In this document: positions 1 to 10,451 of the stretch, one piece after another
Numbering within the stretch: position 1 is the first letter of the stretch
Layout of the letters: each line of letters opens with the position of its first letter
From: Sclerotinia nivalis
Taxonomy: Eukaryota; Ascomycota; Leotiomycetes; Helotiales; Sclerotiniaceae
Length of the DNA: 64,000 bases
Assembly (NCBI GenBank): GCA_029531795.1
Contig: JAPEIS010000013.1
Span: 806,001 to 870,000, forward strand
Direction of reading: 5' to 3'
Translations under genes and position numbers: made by a program
Notes under the pieces: generated by a model
Seen by the model: only the letters and a program-made list of their open reading frames with translations
What the model was told of the DNA's origin: nothing
The model's database searches: none

Positions 1-2792
1 CAAAAATAGATATCATCTCGGCTTTCAATAATATCCAAATCAAGGAAGGACAAGAATACCTAACTACATTCCGTATTCGATTCGACCTGTTCGAAACCTT
101 GATCATGCCGTTCGGGCTGACCGGAGCCCCAGCAATGTTCCAACGATTTATCAACGATACTCTAAGAGAATACCTGGATATATTCTGCACTGCTTACCTG
201 AATGATATTCTGATTTATAGCAAGACCCGTTCTGAACATATAAAGTATATACAAAAGATACTAGACGCTTTACGGAAAGCCGGATTGTATACCAATCTAT
301 CGAAATACGAATTCCTGAAATCTGAAACGAAATTCCTGGGCCTAATTGTAGGCCGAAAGGGGATCCGAATGAACCCAGCCAAGATTAAGACGATAATTGA
401 TTGGAAAACGCCGAAGAACCTGACGGATATACAAATGTTTATAGAGTTTAGCAATTTCTATCGATACTTTATTCGCAACTTCTCCTCGATCATTCGCCCG
501 ATGGTAAACCTAACCAAGAAGGATATAGCCTTCCAATGGGATCCTAATTGTGAGAAATCGTTCTCGAGTCTAAAAACTGCATTTACAGCGGCACCTGTGT
601 TAGCCTTTTTCGATTGGAAGAAGAATATAATCCTAGAGACGGATACATCGGATTATATATCTACTAGAATCCTTTCCCAATACGATGACGATGAGATTCT
701 GAAACCTATTACATATTTCTCAAAGAAGTATTCGATTGCAGAATGTAACTACGAGATTTATAATAAAGAATTACTGACAATTATCCGCTGTTTCGAAGAG
801 TGGCAATCCGAATTAGAAGGCGCCTCTTCCTCGATCAAGGTCATTACGGATTATAAGAATCTGGAGTACTTTATGACAACAAAGCTATTGAACCATCGTC
901 AAACTTGCTAATCTGAATTTCTATCCCGTTTCAATTTCAAGATTACGTACCGTCCCGGAAAGCAAGGAGCGAAACCCGATGCTCTGACCAGAAGATCAGA
1001 GGATTTGCCTAAAGAGGGGGATGAACGTCTCCTTCATCAAAGTCAGACTGTTCTGAAAACCGAAAATCTAGATACAGATCTGTTTTCTATTGTTAAACCA
1101 AAGAAGAAAGTCCGTTTCGCGATTACAATCCGTAGCCAAACCCGTACCGATATCCCATCGTCTGTCCGCAATCCCGAACCATCTATCCGCGAACCTGGAT
1201 TACCTGCTTGTGAACCTGAACCACCTGCGATACCCGATAACCCAATCCCTATCCAATTGCCTGAATCTATACAATTGGAACCCCCTGAAGAACTGAAACC
1301 CCTGCTCGCTGAAGCTTACCTGTCCGACCCGCTTCCGCTATCGATCTTAAAGGCTTTAAAAAAGAATGCTGTTAGACACCCGCATATCACGTTATCTGAA
1401 TGTACTGTGAATAATGACCTATTATATTATCGTAAAAAGCTTTATATTCCTAACTACGATCCTCTGAAAGCAAAGCTCCTCCGAATGATCCACGATTCCC
1501 CTGTTGCCGGACACCCGCACCGTACCCGTACCTTCGAACTGCTTTCCCGAAACTACTATTGGCCTGGATATTACGACTACGTCTCCCATTGGGTGCGCAA
1601 TTGTCATAGTTGCCACCGAGCCGCCCCGAACCGTAAAGGACAAGAAGGAGTCTTACACTCTCTCCCGATCCCGCAACAAACCTGGAGAGATATCTCAATC
1701 GATTTCATCATCCATCTTCCGAAAAGCTCTAGGTACGATGCGATATTTGTTGTAGTCGATCGATTGACCAAAATGAAGCATTTCCTGCCTTGCCGAGGAA
1801 CCTGTAACTCCGAAGAAGTCTCCCATCTGTTCCTGAAGCATGTATGGAAGCTCCACGGCCTACCGCAGACCATTATATCCGATTGTAAAGCTCAGTTTAT
1901 CTCTGACTTCTGGAAGCATATCTATAAACGACTAAATACTGTTTCGAAACTATCGACAACTTATCATCCTGAAACCGATGGACAAACGGAAAGGGCGAAC
2001 ACAATGCTCGAACAATACCTTCGCTCGTATATATCCTACCTGCAGAACGACTGGTCCGAATAACTACCGATCGCCGAATTCTCGATTAACTCTGTTTGGT
2101 CCGAAAACTCCCGCCTATCGCCGTTCTTTGCCAATTACGGTTTCCATCCCCAAATGGGTTTCGAACCCGCCGCGCTCTCCGATCGCCCTGGAATCCTGGA
2201 CGCTGAGGAATTCGTCAAAAAGATGAAATCGATCGTCGATCACCTGAAGACCGAACTGACCGCTAGTCAAGCCCGCTATTCGAAGAATACCGATTCCCAC
2301 TGTTCACCTGCCCGTCGATACCAGCCTGGAGATCTAGTCTAGCTTAATGCTAAGAATATCCAAACTCTTCGTCCCCAGAAGAAGCTAGATTGAAAGAACT
2401 TAGGTCCCTTTCGAATTCTGAAAAGCATAGACTCGTACACTTACGAACTAAAGCTCCCTACCTCTATGAGAAATCACTCGGTCTTTCATATTAACCTATT
2501 GTATCCCACCAATAATGACCCTGTCCCCGATCAACGCAACCCGCCTCCCCCTTCTGTCGAAGTTGAAGGCATTGAGCAATTCGATGTAGAGGAAGTCCTG
2601 GATTCCCGATGGGAACGTCGGGGCCGTGATGGCCCCCGCCTGAAGTATACTGTTCGATGGGTAGACTATGATACGCCTACCGAAGAGCCTGCGGAGTATT
2701 TGGAGAATGCTCAAGAACTGATCCGTAATTATCATCATCGTTATCCGAATAAACCTGGTCCCCCTAGTCGTCTCAACGGAGCTCGACCCTAA
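1..2792 (+). pseudogene. Decayed gypsy pol (RT-RNaseH-integrase-chromodomain)
   Basis: RT starts before the window. The first open stretch (about 99-908) carries the PFGLTGAPA motif and a catalytic box reading YLND where the family has Y-x-D-D, so the first Asp is lost (GAT to AAT). RNase H follows (ILETDTSDY, about 635). The frame stops at 909, reopens and continues through an H2C2 finger (about 1516-1620) and the integrase core (DFIIHL about 1699, ISDCKAQF about 1878, [12 protein letters not shown] about 1969). It stops again at 2061, 2341 and 2391. The last stretch (about 2466-2792) is a chromodomain ([11 protein letters not shown] ... YTVRWVDY ... EPAEYL). Stops sit where conserved Trp codons belong (for example R-W-SEF, DWSE-W-LPIAEF, LV-W-LNAKN, LD-W-KNLGPF). 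No functional product is expected. Confidence 0.92.
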
Positions 2793-2804
2793 GGAGGGGG
2801 GTAC

Positions 2805-3017
2805 TGTCACGGGGTCCCCGTATATGGTATACGGAGACCGTTCGGGTTCCGACCCGTAAAAGTCGGACCTCGGATAAGTATAGGCTAGCCCCGGTCGGGG
2901 CTAGCGCTACACATAAATGTGTTTAAGGAACCGTTCCTTCTATAGAAACGTAGCTCTTCGAGCTACGTCTTATCAATAAAAGTGATTTCTGTTATCCTGT
3001 CTGCTGCCTCCGTGATA
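2805..3017 (+). repeat. 3' LTR of the gypsy element
   Basis: Begins TGTCACGG directly after the polypurine tract and ends CCGTGATA, an imperfect inverted terminal repeat in which one C has become T. Length is about 213 bp. It contains two strong palindromes: GCTAGCCCC/GGGGCTAGC with a 4-base loop (2884-2905) and ACGTAGCTC/GAGCTACGT with a 3-base loop (2948-2968). A polyadenylation signal AATAAA lies at 2975-2980. The right boundary is inferred from the terminal repeat only, because the 5' LTR is not in the window for comparison. Confidence 0.75.
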
Positions 3018-6000
3018 AAACTTCTTCTCTTCCAATTTCTTTTAATGTATAATCCTAGATTATCTTCTAAACCATTGACCATTTTACAAGCTAATATAAC
3101 TAAAAATACTACTTTATATAAATTAACACTTTTCTTAACCAATGATTCTTGTATTAATATAATTCTGATTCAAGAATCTTATATATTCTCAGATATTTTA
3201 TACCGAATCACTAAATCTCATCCTGTTTATAAAACTTTCATACCATTCGACAATTGGGAAATCCGGTTTTGTATAATATCTTATACCTATAAAAATACAG
3301 GTATTCGAGCTAATCAGCTTTGGTTTGTATCCTTCTGGAATTTATTATTTTTACAAATTCAATCTTTAACTAATTCTATTCTTACAATTATTAATATTTA
3401 TAATACTTCTAGAGGTTATACAAATGAAAACCAAACAATACAAATTCTCTTTGATTTACCTTCGAATATTTTAAATTCTACATTTCTTATAGGGGATCTA
3501 AATCTTCATCATTCGAAATAGAATCCCTTTTGCTTTTCATATTCAAATTCTACAGAATCTTTTACAATCTAATTAGATACAAATTCTTTCAATCTTCTTT
3601 CTACAATCGATGAATCTATCTATAATTTGGACAACATTCTCGATCTAGCTTTTCTTTCAGGATCATATACAGCCAATACAATTTCTGTACCGCATTTGAA
3701 TACAATTTCCGATCATCGATCCTTATTGACAACTTTGAATTGGAATACAAAGTTTCAAGACCCGATCTAAAGACTCCGAATCAATATATTAGACAAAAAA
3801 CTCTTCTCTACTTTATTAATAGAGAATCTATTGAATCTAGATCTACTAATTTTGAATACAATTACAGATTTTGACAAATTAGTTTTAGATATCATTCAAG
3901 TTTTACAATCAGTATATACAGGATCAACTCAAAGATCATTCGGTCGGAATATAGATCAATCATAATAAAACAAGGCTTGTAAAGCAATTGTTTATAAAAA
4001 TCGAATTGACAACTCATTAGAATCGAAACGGAATCTTCGAAAAATGATTAAAAAAGCGAAAAGAGAATTCTGGATTTCCAAACTTGATTCAGTAAAGGAA
4101 ATAAAAGACATCTTTAAAATGACAAAATGATATCAATCAACTGGAATATATCGAATTCCTCCTTTAGTAGATCCTTTAGATCATTTTCTTACTATAACAA
4201 TTCAAACTAAAAGAGATCTACTCATTAATAATCTGCTAACCAATACAGCTGAAATTAACGATATCCCATTTGATTCGCCTTCAACTTCTATTTGTTCAAT
4301 TGCTTTTCCTGCTATCACAATTCAGGATATTCAAATTGCTATCCTTTGTACGGGTAATACAGCTCCAGGAATAGACGAGATCCCTACCAAGATCCTACAG
4401 TTAGCATGGCCACTGATCGAATTATATATCTTACAACTCTTTCAAAAATACCTCGAAATAGGTCACCATCCTAAATGCTTCTGATCAGCGATTGTAGCCA
4501 TCATTCCGAAACCGAACAAATCAAATCGTACAAGTCCTAGATCTTATAGACCAATAACCCTATTCTCAATATTAGAAAAAGGTTTCGAATATTTGATTAC
4601 AAAGAAGATATCCTGGATTATTATAACCCTCAAAGTACTAGCCAAACAACAATTCGGAGCACTTCCCCTACGTTCATCAATCGATCTTACAATTTGCCTT
4701 ATACATGATATAGAAATAGCTTTGAATTCAGATTCTAAAGTTACTTTATTAATTATAGATATCAAAGGTGCTTTTGATGCTATTTTCCCAGAACGTTTAG
4801 TTCGTTGACTCAAAGAACAAGAATAGCCTGATAATCTAATTCGATGGATTCAATCGTTCTCTACAAATCGATCAATTTGTATTCAGCTTGATGGCGAAAT
4901 AGAGCCCAATACTAGTATTGAATATAATTTGCTACAAAGCTCTCCAATTTCGTCTATCCTTTTCATACTTTATATAGCTCCTTTATTTTGATTAAACAAT
5001 CCTATTCAAAGATTTAAATATACAGACGATATTGTATTAATAGCTTTTTCTTCAAGTTTATAATCTAATTGTAATCAATTACGATCTGAAATACTAGAGG
5101 CTCTGAATTGAGGCAAATCTGAAGGAATCATTTTCGACCCTAAAAAGTCTGAACTGATTCATTTCTTCAGAGGTTTCAGGAAAGGTATCGAAAGCCCTAT
5201 TATTCATACAGAAAATCTTTCAATAATGAAGAAACCAGGCCCATTGAGATAATTGGGGGTTTACTTCGATAGGGAACTGAGTTTCAAATCTTATGTTCAG
5301 GTCCTTTCAACTAAGGCTTTCACAATTGCGAATGCAATACGTTCGCTTGGAAGGACAACCCGAAGCATCCCATCAATTTTGCTTCAAAGAGCGATTACAG
5401 TTTGTGTTCTGAAGAAATGCTACTTTGCAGCCGAAACCTGGTGGCTTGGCCGAATTAGGAAACGAGGCCTAAACCTTACAATCTCGAATCAAGTGGATGG
5501 ACATTTGAAGCTTTTGAATAAGATTGTGCTAATTAGCGTTCGAGCAATCCTCCCCGTATTCCGTACAATTAACATTGCTGCTTTATACAAGGAATCAAAT
5601 CTGATGTTCCCTGAAATAGAGTTCAATCTGATATCCCAAAGTTTCGTGGCCCGAATAGCTCGGTTTGACCCTAAACACCCTCTCCGAATCCGAATCAAAA
5701 ACATCCTAGCTAAAGCTGGTATCAGAACTGCCGAATCAAAGTTTTCAAGAATTATTCTAGCCCTTCCAAAAACCGAACATATTAATCCAATTGCATTTCC
5801 TCCTTGGAGGAACAAAGAACTTCGTATTATTACGGAAACCAGAATCAATGGTCCTCTCGGTCGTTCGAAAGAACAAGCAGCTAAGGATTTCGAAAGATTT
5901 ATATCTACAATTCCAAAAAGTGATCTACAAGTTTTCTCCGATGGTTCGAAAAGCGAAGCTCTGGATAATACTACAAAAGATGGATCAATGATTTATCAAT

Positions 6001-6953
6001 ACAATCTGCAAATGGATCGATAGGTTTTCTCATTAAACTGTAACACTGAAGTTTTCGATGCTAAAGTAATCGCAGCTCTGAAAAATACTCAAACAGCAAT
6101 TCAACTACCCTCAGCTAGATTTGCTACAGACCTTTGGATTTTCTTGGATAATCTGGAGGTTGCTATACATTTAGACTCTCATTCGATTAAATCCTCTCAA
6201 TCGATATTTGAAGAATTCTGCAAGTTAATTACAGTTTGGCCTCTCAGACCTCGCTTATCACATACCCGCCCTGGTTCAATTCGAATCCGATGAATTCCTG
6301 GGCATCTAAATATCCCCGGAAATGAAGCAGCGAACAAAGCAGCTAAAAAGGGAACAGCACTCCCATCCCTACTTGATCCTATTTGCATTCTTGTCTCTTT
6401 GAAAAGGATCGCTAAATCGAATACTAAATTAACAAGATCAAAGCTATGGACAATCACAACACTATTAAACTATAATGATCTTTTTATAATTTACAATAAC
6501 AAATCGATTATGCTTTCTTTTGATCGAACGATATTAGGATATATCCTAGCAGCCAGATCTCAATACAGCGATTTCGCAGCGTATCACGACCGCTTCAATC
6601 ACGAAGATACTTATATGCTATACTCATATAGAAAAAGAAAATCCCCTCTTCATTTTTACTTTTGTAAAATTGGAAATGCTCAAAAAACCCTTTCAAAGTT
6701 ACTACCATCTGAAACCATCCCCTATCTTTTGGGAAGTATGAAAGGAACAATGAAATTAACAGTTTGGCTCAAATCTATAAGATTCTATCAGGATATATAT
6801 CCTCGATTCCCTATACAATTTATTGATTGAAGAATTGTTTTGATTTTTATTTTTATTTTTATTTTATATTATTTTTTTGATTTTCTTTGTATAAAGTATT
6901 GGGTTTTGGTTCGGAAAGATTGAGTTTGTATAAACTTTAAAAAAAAAAAAAAA
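3018..6953 (+). mobile_element. 5'-truncated non-LTR retrotransposon (Tad-like LINE)
   Basis: Starts immediately after the gypsy LTR with the beginning of an apurinic-type endonuclease and lacks any ORF1/gag. It continues through reverse transcriptase and an RNase H domain and ends in a T-rich stretch and a 15-base A run (about 6939-6953). The domain order endonuclease-RT-RNase H is that of Tad/I-clade LINEs common in filamentous fungi. Base composition is strongly AT-rich compared with flanking genes. 5' truncation is usual for LINE copies. The exact 5' junction is uncertain to within about 50 bases and no target-site duplication was identified. Confidence 0.88.
3061..6830 (+). pseudogene. 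LINE ORF2 relic: endonuclease, reverse transcriptase, RNase H
   Basis: The endonuclease part (about 3080-3765) contains TILQANI, IQES and GDLNLHH motifs. The RT part (about 4290-5060) has TAPGIDEIPTKIL, IPKPNK, YRPITLFSILEK, a finger/palm DIKGAFDAIF motif, and a catalytic box reading YTDD where the family has YADD. RNase H (about 5930-6345) shows FSDGSK and PGHLNIPGNEAANKAA. Many in-frame stops interrupt it. At 3963-3968 two consecutive stops (TAATAA) replace the expected Trp-Trp before NKACK, and TAG replaces Trp after NLHHSK. The 5253-6023 segment is the longest stop-free part. All pieces stay in phase or nearly so, so decay is by substitution more than by indel. Inactive. Confidence 0.88.
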
Positions 6954-7750
6954 TCTTTATATTAACAAAATCATATTAAAAAGCTCGATTGCGATGACGA
7001 AGGAGAGGAGATCAGGAATCGAGGGATCTAATTGTATTGTGGAGGACAGCTGAAATATCTACTCAAGGGATTAACTCAATACGCAACGGCAATCATGTAA
7101 ACCCTGCTGAAGCATTTAGCATATATAATACTAGTAAATTTAGATTAGCTAGTTAGAAACCCAGGGGCCTTCCTCCCCTGGCGTCCTTTGTCCCAATTGG
7201 GAATTTGAGGCCTGTGCTTCGCACAGAGCCTCGGACGAAAAATATCACACACACACATTCCCTCCAAAACATTTTTGAAAACGTTTTCAAAATCCTTCAG
7301 TTGCAGCGACTCCGACTCCGACACAGTGAACGGCTTTTGAAAATTTCATCACAATTCAACAATATGTGGTATCAATGTTCTAAAAATTGAAGCATTATGA
7401 TTGAGATGGACTCAATTGATACTGTATTTCATTTTTTACGATTGAAGCATTTTGACATGAGAAATGGTGGTTTTGGTGATTTTAGCTGTGTCGAGGTTGA
7501 GATATTGACAGTTTGGATTCATGGAGAATAAAGTTGTTTAACAAGTCTATATATATATGTGTGAAAATCCTCATAGAATTAAATCCGCTATCAAAGAACT
7601 CCTCCAATGCCAATGCAATAATATATCTAGCAAGGTACCATGAGCTCATTCCCAAGAATGTAGCAAAGTTAAACTCCCTGCCCCAATCCCCATTTCCCAA
7701 ACTCCATAATAAATACAAATAGATATATACAAGTTCTCGGACTTTGACCC
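6954..7750. other. Intergenic, with clustered palindromes
   Basis: No supported gene lies between the LINE tail and the dioxygenase. Three small inverted repeats lie close together: CCAGGGG/CCCCTGG (7161-7181), the 12-bp palindrome TCCCAATTGGGA (7191-7202), and GAGGC-CTGTGC/GCACAG-GCCTC with loop TTC (7207-7232). A short CA run follows at about 7247. The remaining sequence is AT-rich and holds only short chance frames. Confidence 0.6.
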
Positions 7751-8956
7751 TCAATCATTGTAATTGCTCTGTCCACTCCCATCCTTATTAACAACCGGCA
7801 ATCCATACTTCTCACCCAATTCCTCTTCCTGGCTCCTCGCGCCTTCCTCCAAAACTGGCTTCTCCCCATGACAGCACACCCTCACGGCATGTCTCCGATG
7901 CGGCGCAAATCCATACGAAGCCGTATGATTCGAAATCCTGTTATCCCAGAACGCCACATCATCCTTGCCCCATTGAAACCTCACATGCAGTTCTTGAGTC
8001 GTCGAAACAACCTCATTTAAGTATGCAAGGATAGTATCACTTTCGACTTTTGGGACACCAACGATTTTGGTAACGAATCCTGGGTTAAAGAATAGTGATT
8101 TCCAGCCTGTGACGGGATGTGATCGGATGAGCGGGTGTTCTGTGATGATTGGATCTCTCCTCACTGGTCTACCTAAAGCTCGTGATCCTTCGGCTTGTAG
8201 ATGGGATGTGTGGAGTGCGGTGAGGGATTCGAGATATTTTTGCATAGGTGCGGAGAGCGCATCATAAGCTGCGTATTGAGAAGACCACAAAGTATCACCG
8301 CCGCCACCACGAGGAGGACCTGTAAGGACCTTGAGCGAGGTATATGATGGTGGTTGGATCTCGTATGTTACGTCTGAATGCCAGAGAAATGTAGGTGTGA
8401 AGAGTGCCCTCTGATCTTTGGACTTCTCGTCCGTGTATACCACATGTACATCATCTAAGTCACCGCATTTTGGGACGGAAGTGGTAGCATGTTTATGCAG
8501 TGTCCCGAAATAAGAACCTAGTTTGCGCTGTGCTTCGATGTCAAAGTTCTTTTGATTGCGGAAAAATACGACGCCACGAATTGAAATGAGTCGAGCAAGA
8601 TCATTTTTGGCAGCATCAGTTAAATTGGCGAGATCAACGCCGTGTACTTCAGTTCCGATTTTGGGGACGTAGTCAAATATGTCGGTTGCAGTGGCCAGTA
8701 AATCCTTGAAGGTGTCGGAACCTAAAAGTCCTTTGTCTGAATATGGGAGCTCTTCTAGAGCTGGCCATTTCTTATCGGGGAAGGAAGGACGGAGATCTTC
8801 ATGTTCATAGGTGTCGTGCTTCTCGACTATAGTGCGCCCTGGAGTATAGGACAGTGTGGATTTTGTGGAGGCAGGTGAAGCTTTGGATGGGAGGGAAGCT
8901 GGTAGGCCAACTTGAGTTGGAGCTTGTTCAAACCCGACTTCTAATGAGGGAGCCAT
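7751..8956 (-). CDS. TauD/TfdA-family Fe(II)/2-oxoglutarate dioxygenase
   Basis: Single-exon gene, 401 residues from the ATG at 8956. The frame extends 19 codons further upstream, but the start beginning MAPSLEVGF fits family proteins better. The family oxidises small substrates such as taurine, sulfonates or aryloxyalkanoates using Fe(II), O2 and 2-oxoglutarate. The facial triad is visible: WHSD gives His193 and Asp195, and the distal His344 lies in RISNHTASYG. The 2-oxoglutarate-binding Arg355 follows 11 residues later, the usual spacing. Glycine-rich GPPRGGGGDTLW follows the HxD as in other fungal members. The 50-90 residue N-terminal extension before the domain is typical of fungal homologues. 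No targeting signal is seen. Substrate cannot be told from sequence. It lies next to a dead transposon block on one side and a 1.5-kb gap on the other. Confidence 0.9.
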   Translation of the reverse strand: MAPSLEVGFEQAPTQVGLPASLPSKASPASTKSTLSYTPGRTIVEKHDTYEHEDLRPSFPDKKWPALEELPYSDKGLLGSDTFKDLLATATDIFDYVPKIGTEVHGVDLANLTDAAKNDLARLISIRGVVFFRNQKNFDIEAQRKLGSYFGTLHKHATTSVPKCGDLDDVHVVYTDEKSKDQRALFTPTFLWHSDVTYEIQPPSYTSLKVLTGPPRGGGGDTLWSSQYAAYDALSAPMQKYLESLTALHTSHLQAEGSRALGRPVRRDPIITEHPLIRSHPVTGWKSLFFNPGFVTKIVGVPKVESDTILAYLNEVVSTTQELHVRFQWGKDDVAFWDNRISNHTASYGFAPHRRHAVRVCCHGEKPVLEEGARSQEEELGEKYGLPVVNKDGSGQSNYND

Positions 8957-10451
8957 TACGTGAAACACGAGACAAAATGTAGAAATATTCGAGGAAAGTT
9001 TTTTGATCCACACAGAAAGATTGGTATCTGATCTCGGTAGGTAACAATGGGAATGGTTTAGACGTGGTTTGGGGAATTATGTCTACATGGAAATCTACCT
9101 ATATAAGGCTGAGCCCGAGTGGCATGGCACCATCAATCCCATCAAGCACACCATCTTGCGTTTATAAACTCTAAAATCAACAAATTAATGAATGAGTAAG
9201 CCTGAAACTTCAGTTGACATGACACACCCCACATACGCTTGCTTCCTCTGGTGCGAAAATCCTGGCGCACACAGTAAAGCAGTAATTCAATCCGCACTTA
9301 CTATTAAACTTGTACTCACAAAGTCTAATTTGCGGAAACCTATAGTTCTCTGGTCCGTACCGGGAGCTTGACAATAAGGTTCACTCAAGCTCACCGTTGC
9401 AATTTCATGAGAATATTTTGACTGGATCCGCATGAAAGACTCCAAATCAATTGTCCACCGCCATTCTAAACAAGTTCATTCCCAGGAACAAGGTCATGGG
9501 ATACTTTTGTTGCGGAGCCAAGACTAAGGATCGACTCAATACATGTGTGGGGAATATGATAGCCGCATCATTTCTGGAATAAAGTACCGGTATCCATTCC
9601 AAATATATCTCTTCTTTCCAACTCGTCATTCTTTAACAAAGACACCCTTAGATGTCTTTGATGCATTGACAATCCCGGTGTACTAGAGCCACAAGCCTCC
9701 ACAAAAGACCCAGATCCCTGATTGGTGAAACGTATGAGCTGACGTTTTGGTCCCCAGAACATCGTTAGTAATATTCAACGACACTCGCCATCGAGAGGGT
9801 TTAAGGCGTGATCGATTTCGGTGTCGATGATTTCGATTCTGATAAGAAGTACAAAATAGTATAAAATTTACATCGAATCTTGTAAATCAAAAGTTGGCGG
9901 TCAGACTTCTGACTGTGCAAGTCGATCACCTCATTGATATCGCCATATCACGGGATGTAAGAACGCCCCACGAGGAGTTAGTGTAGTGTTCGCTGGGACA
10001 TGCATTTTGTTGATATAGGATTGAAGATTAAGTGAAATGGCCGTATAGCTTGACTATCAAAACATTAAAGTGCAGTCATTTGTCTGTGTAGCAGGTTTGG
10101 TTAGGAAAGACCGTGCTGTTTTGACCCAAAACAAGGTGTGGCTGAAATTCGAGATTTATCACCAGCCACATCACTCAAAATGGTGGCTACGAGATGGGGT
10201 TCTCAACAGGTCAAGGCACATTTAATAAATTCGAAGATAGAACATTAGTTTTCATTTTTGGTATCTCCAATCAATGCATGCTTGCTTTGCTTTTCTCGTG
10301 CAAATGGCGACAAGAATGCTGCGTAGAAGTACGAGCACATATACTCGCAACCCAAACTCCTTGAACTCCACCCATCCACCCATCTACATCAATTTCTAGT
10401 CTCTGTTGGAACGGATTCACCGGCCCGTTCTACTTTATATACACCCACCCC
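8957..10451. other. Intergenic, nothing recognised
   Basis: About 1.5 kb between the dioxygenase start and the NUP49 stop. Only short chance reading frames are present, with no tRNA-like B box and no repeat of note. The part next to 8956 is the dioxygenase promoter. Confidence 0.5.

Larger units (their letters stand above)
1..3017 (+). mobile_element. Ty3/gypsy (chromovirus) LTR retrotransposon, 3' part
   Basis: The 3' half of a Ty3/gypsy element, cut by the left window edge. In order it holds reverse transcriptase, RNase H, integrase with H2C2 zinc finger and DDE core, a GPY/F-like stretch, a C-terminal chromodomain, a purine-rich primer tract (AAGGAGGGGGG, about 2791) and the 3' LTR. Domain order with integrase after RNase H is diagnostic of Ty3/gypsy, and the chromodomain of chromoviruses. 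The 5' LTR, gag and protease lie outside the window. The element is dead: the frame is broken by several stops, all at expected tryptophan codons. Confidence 0.93.
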
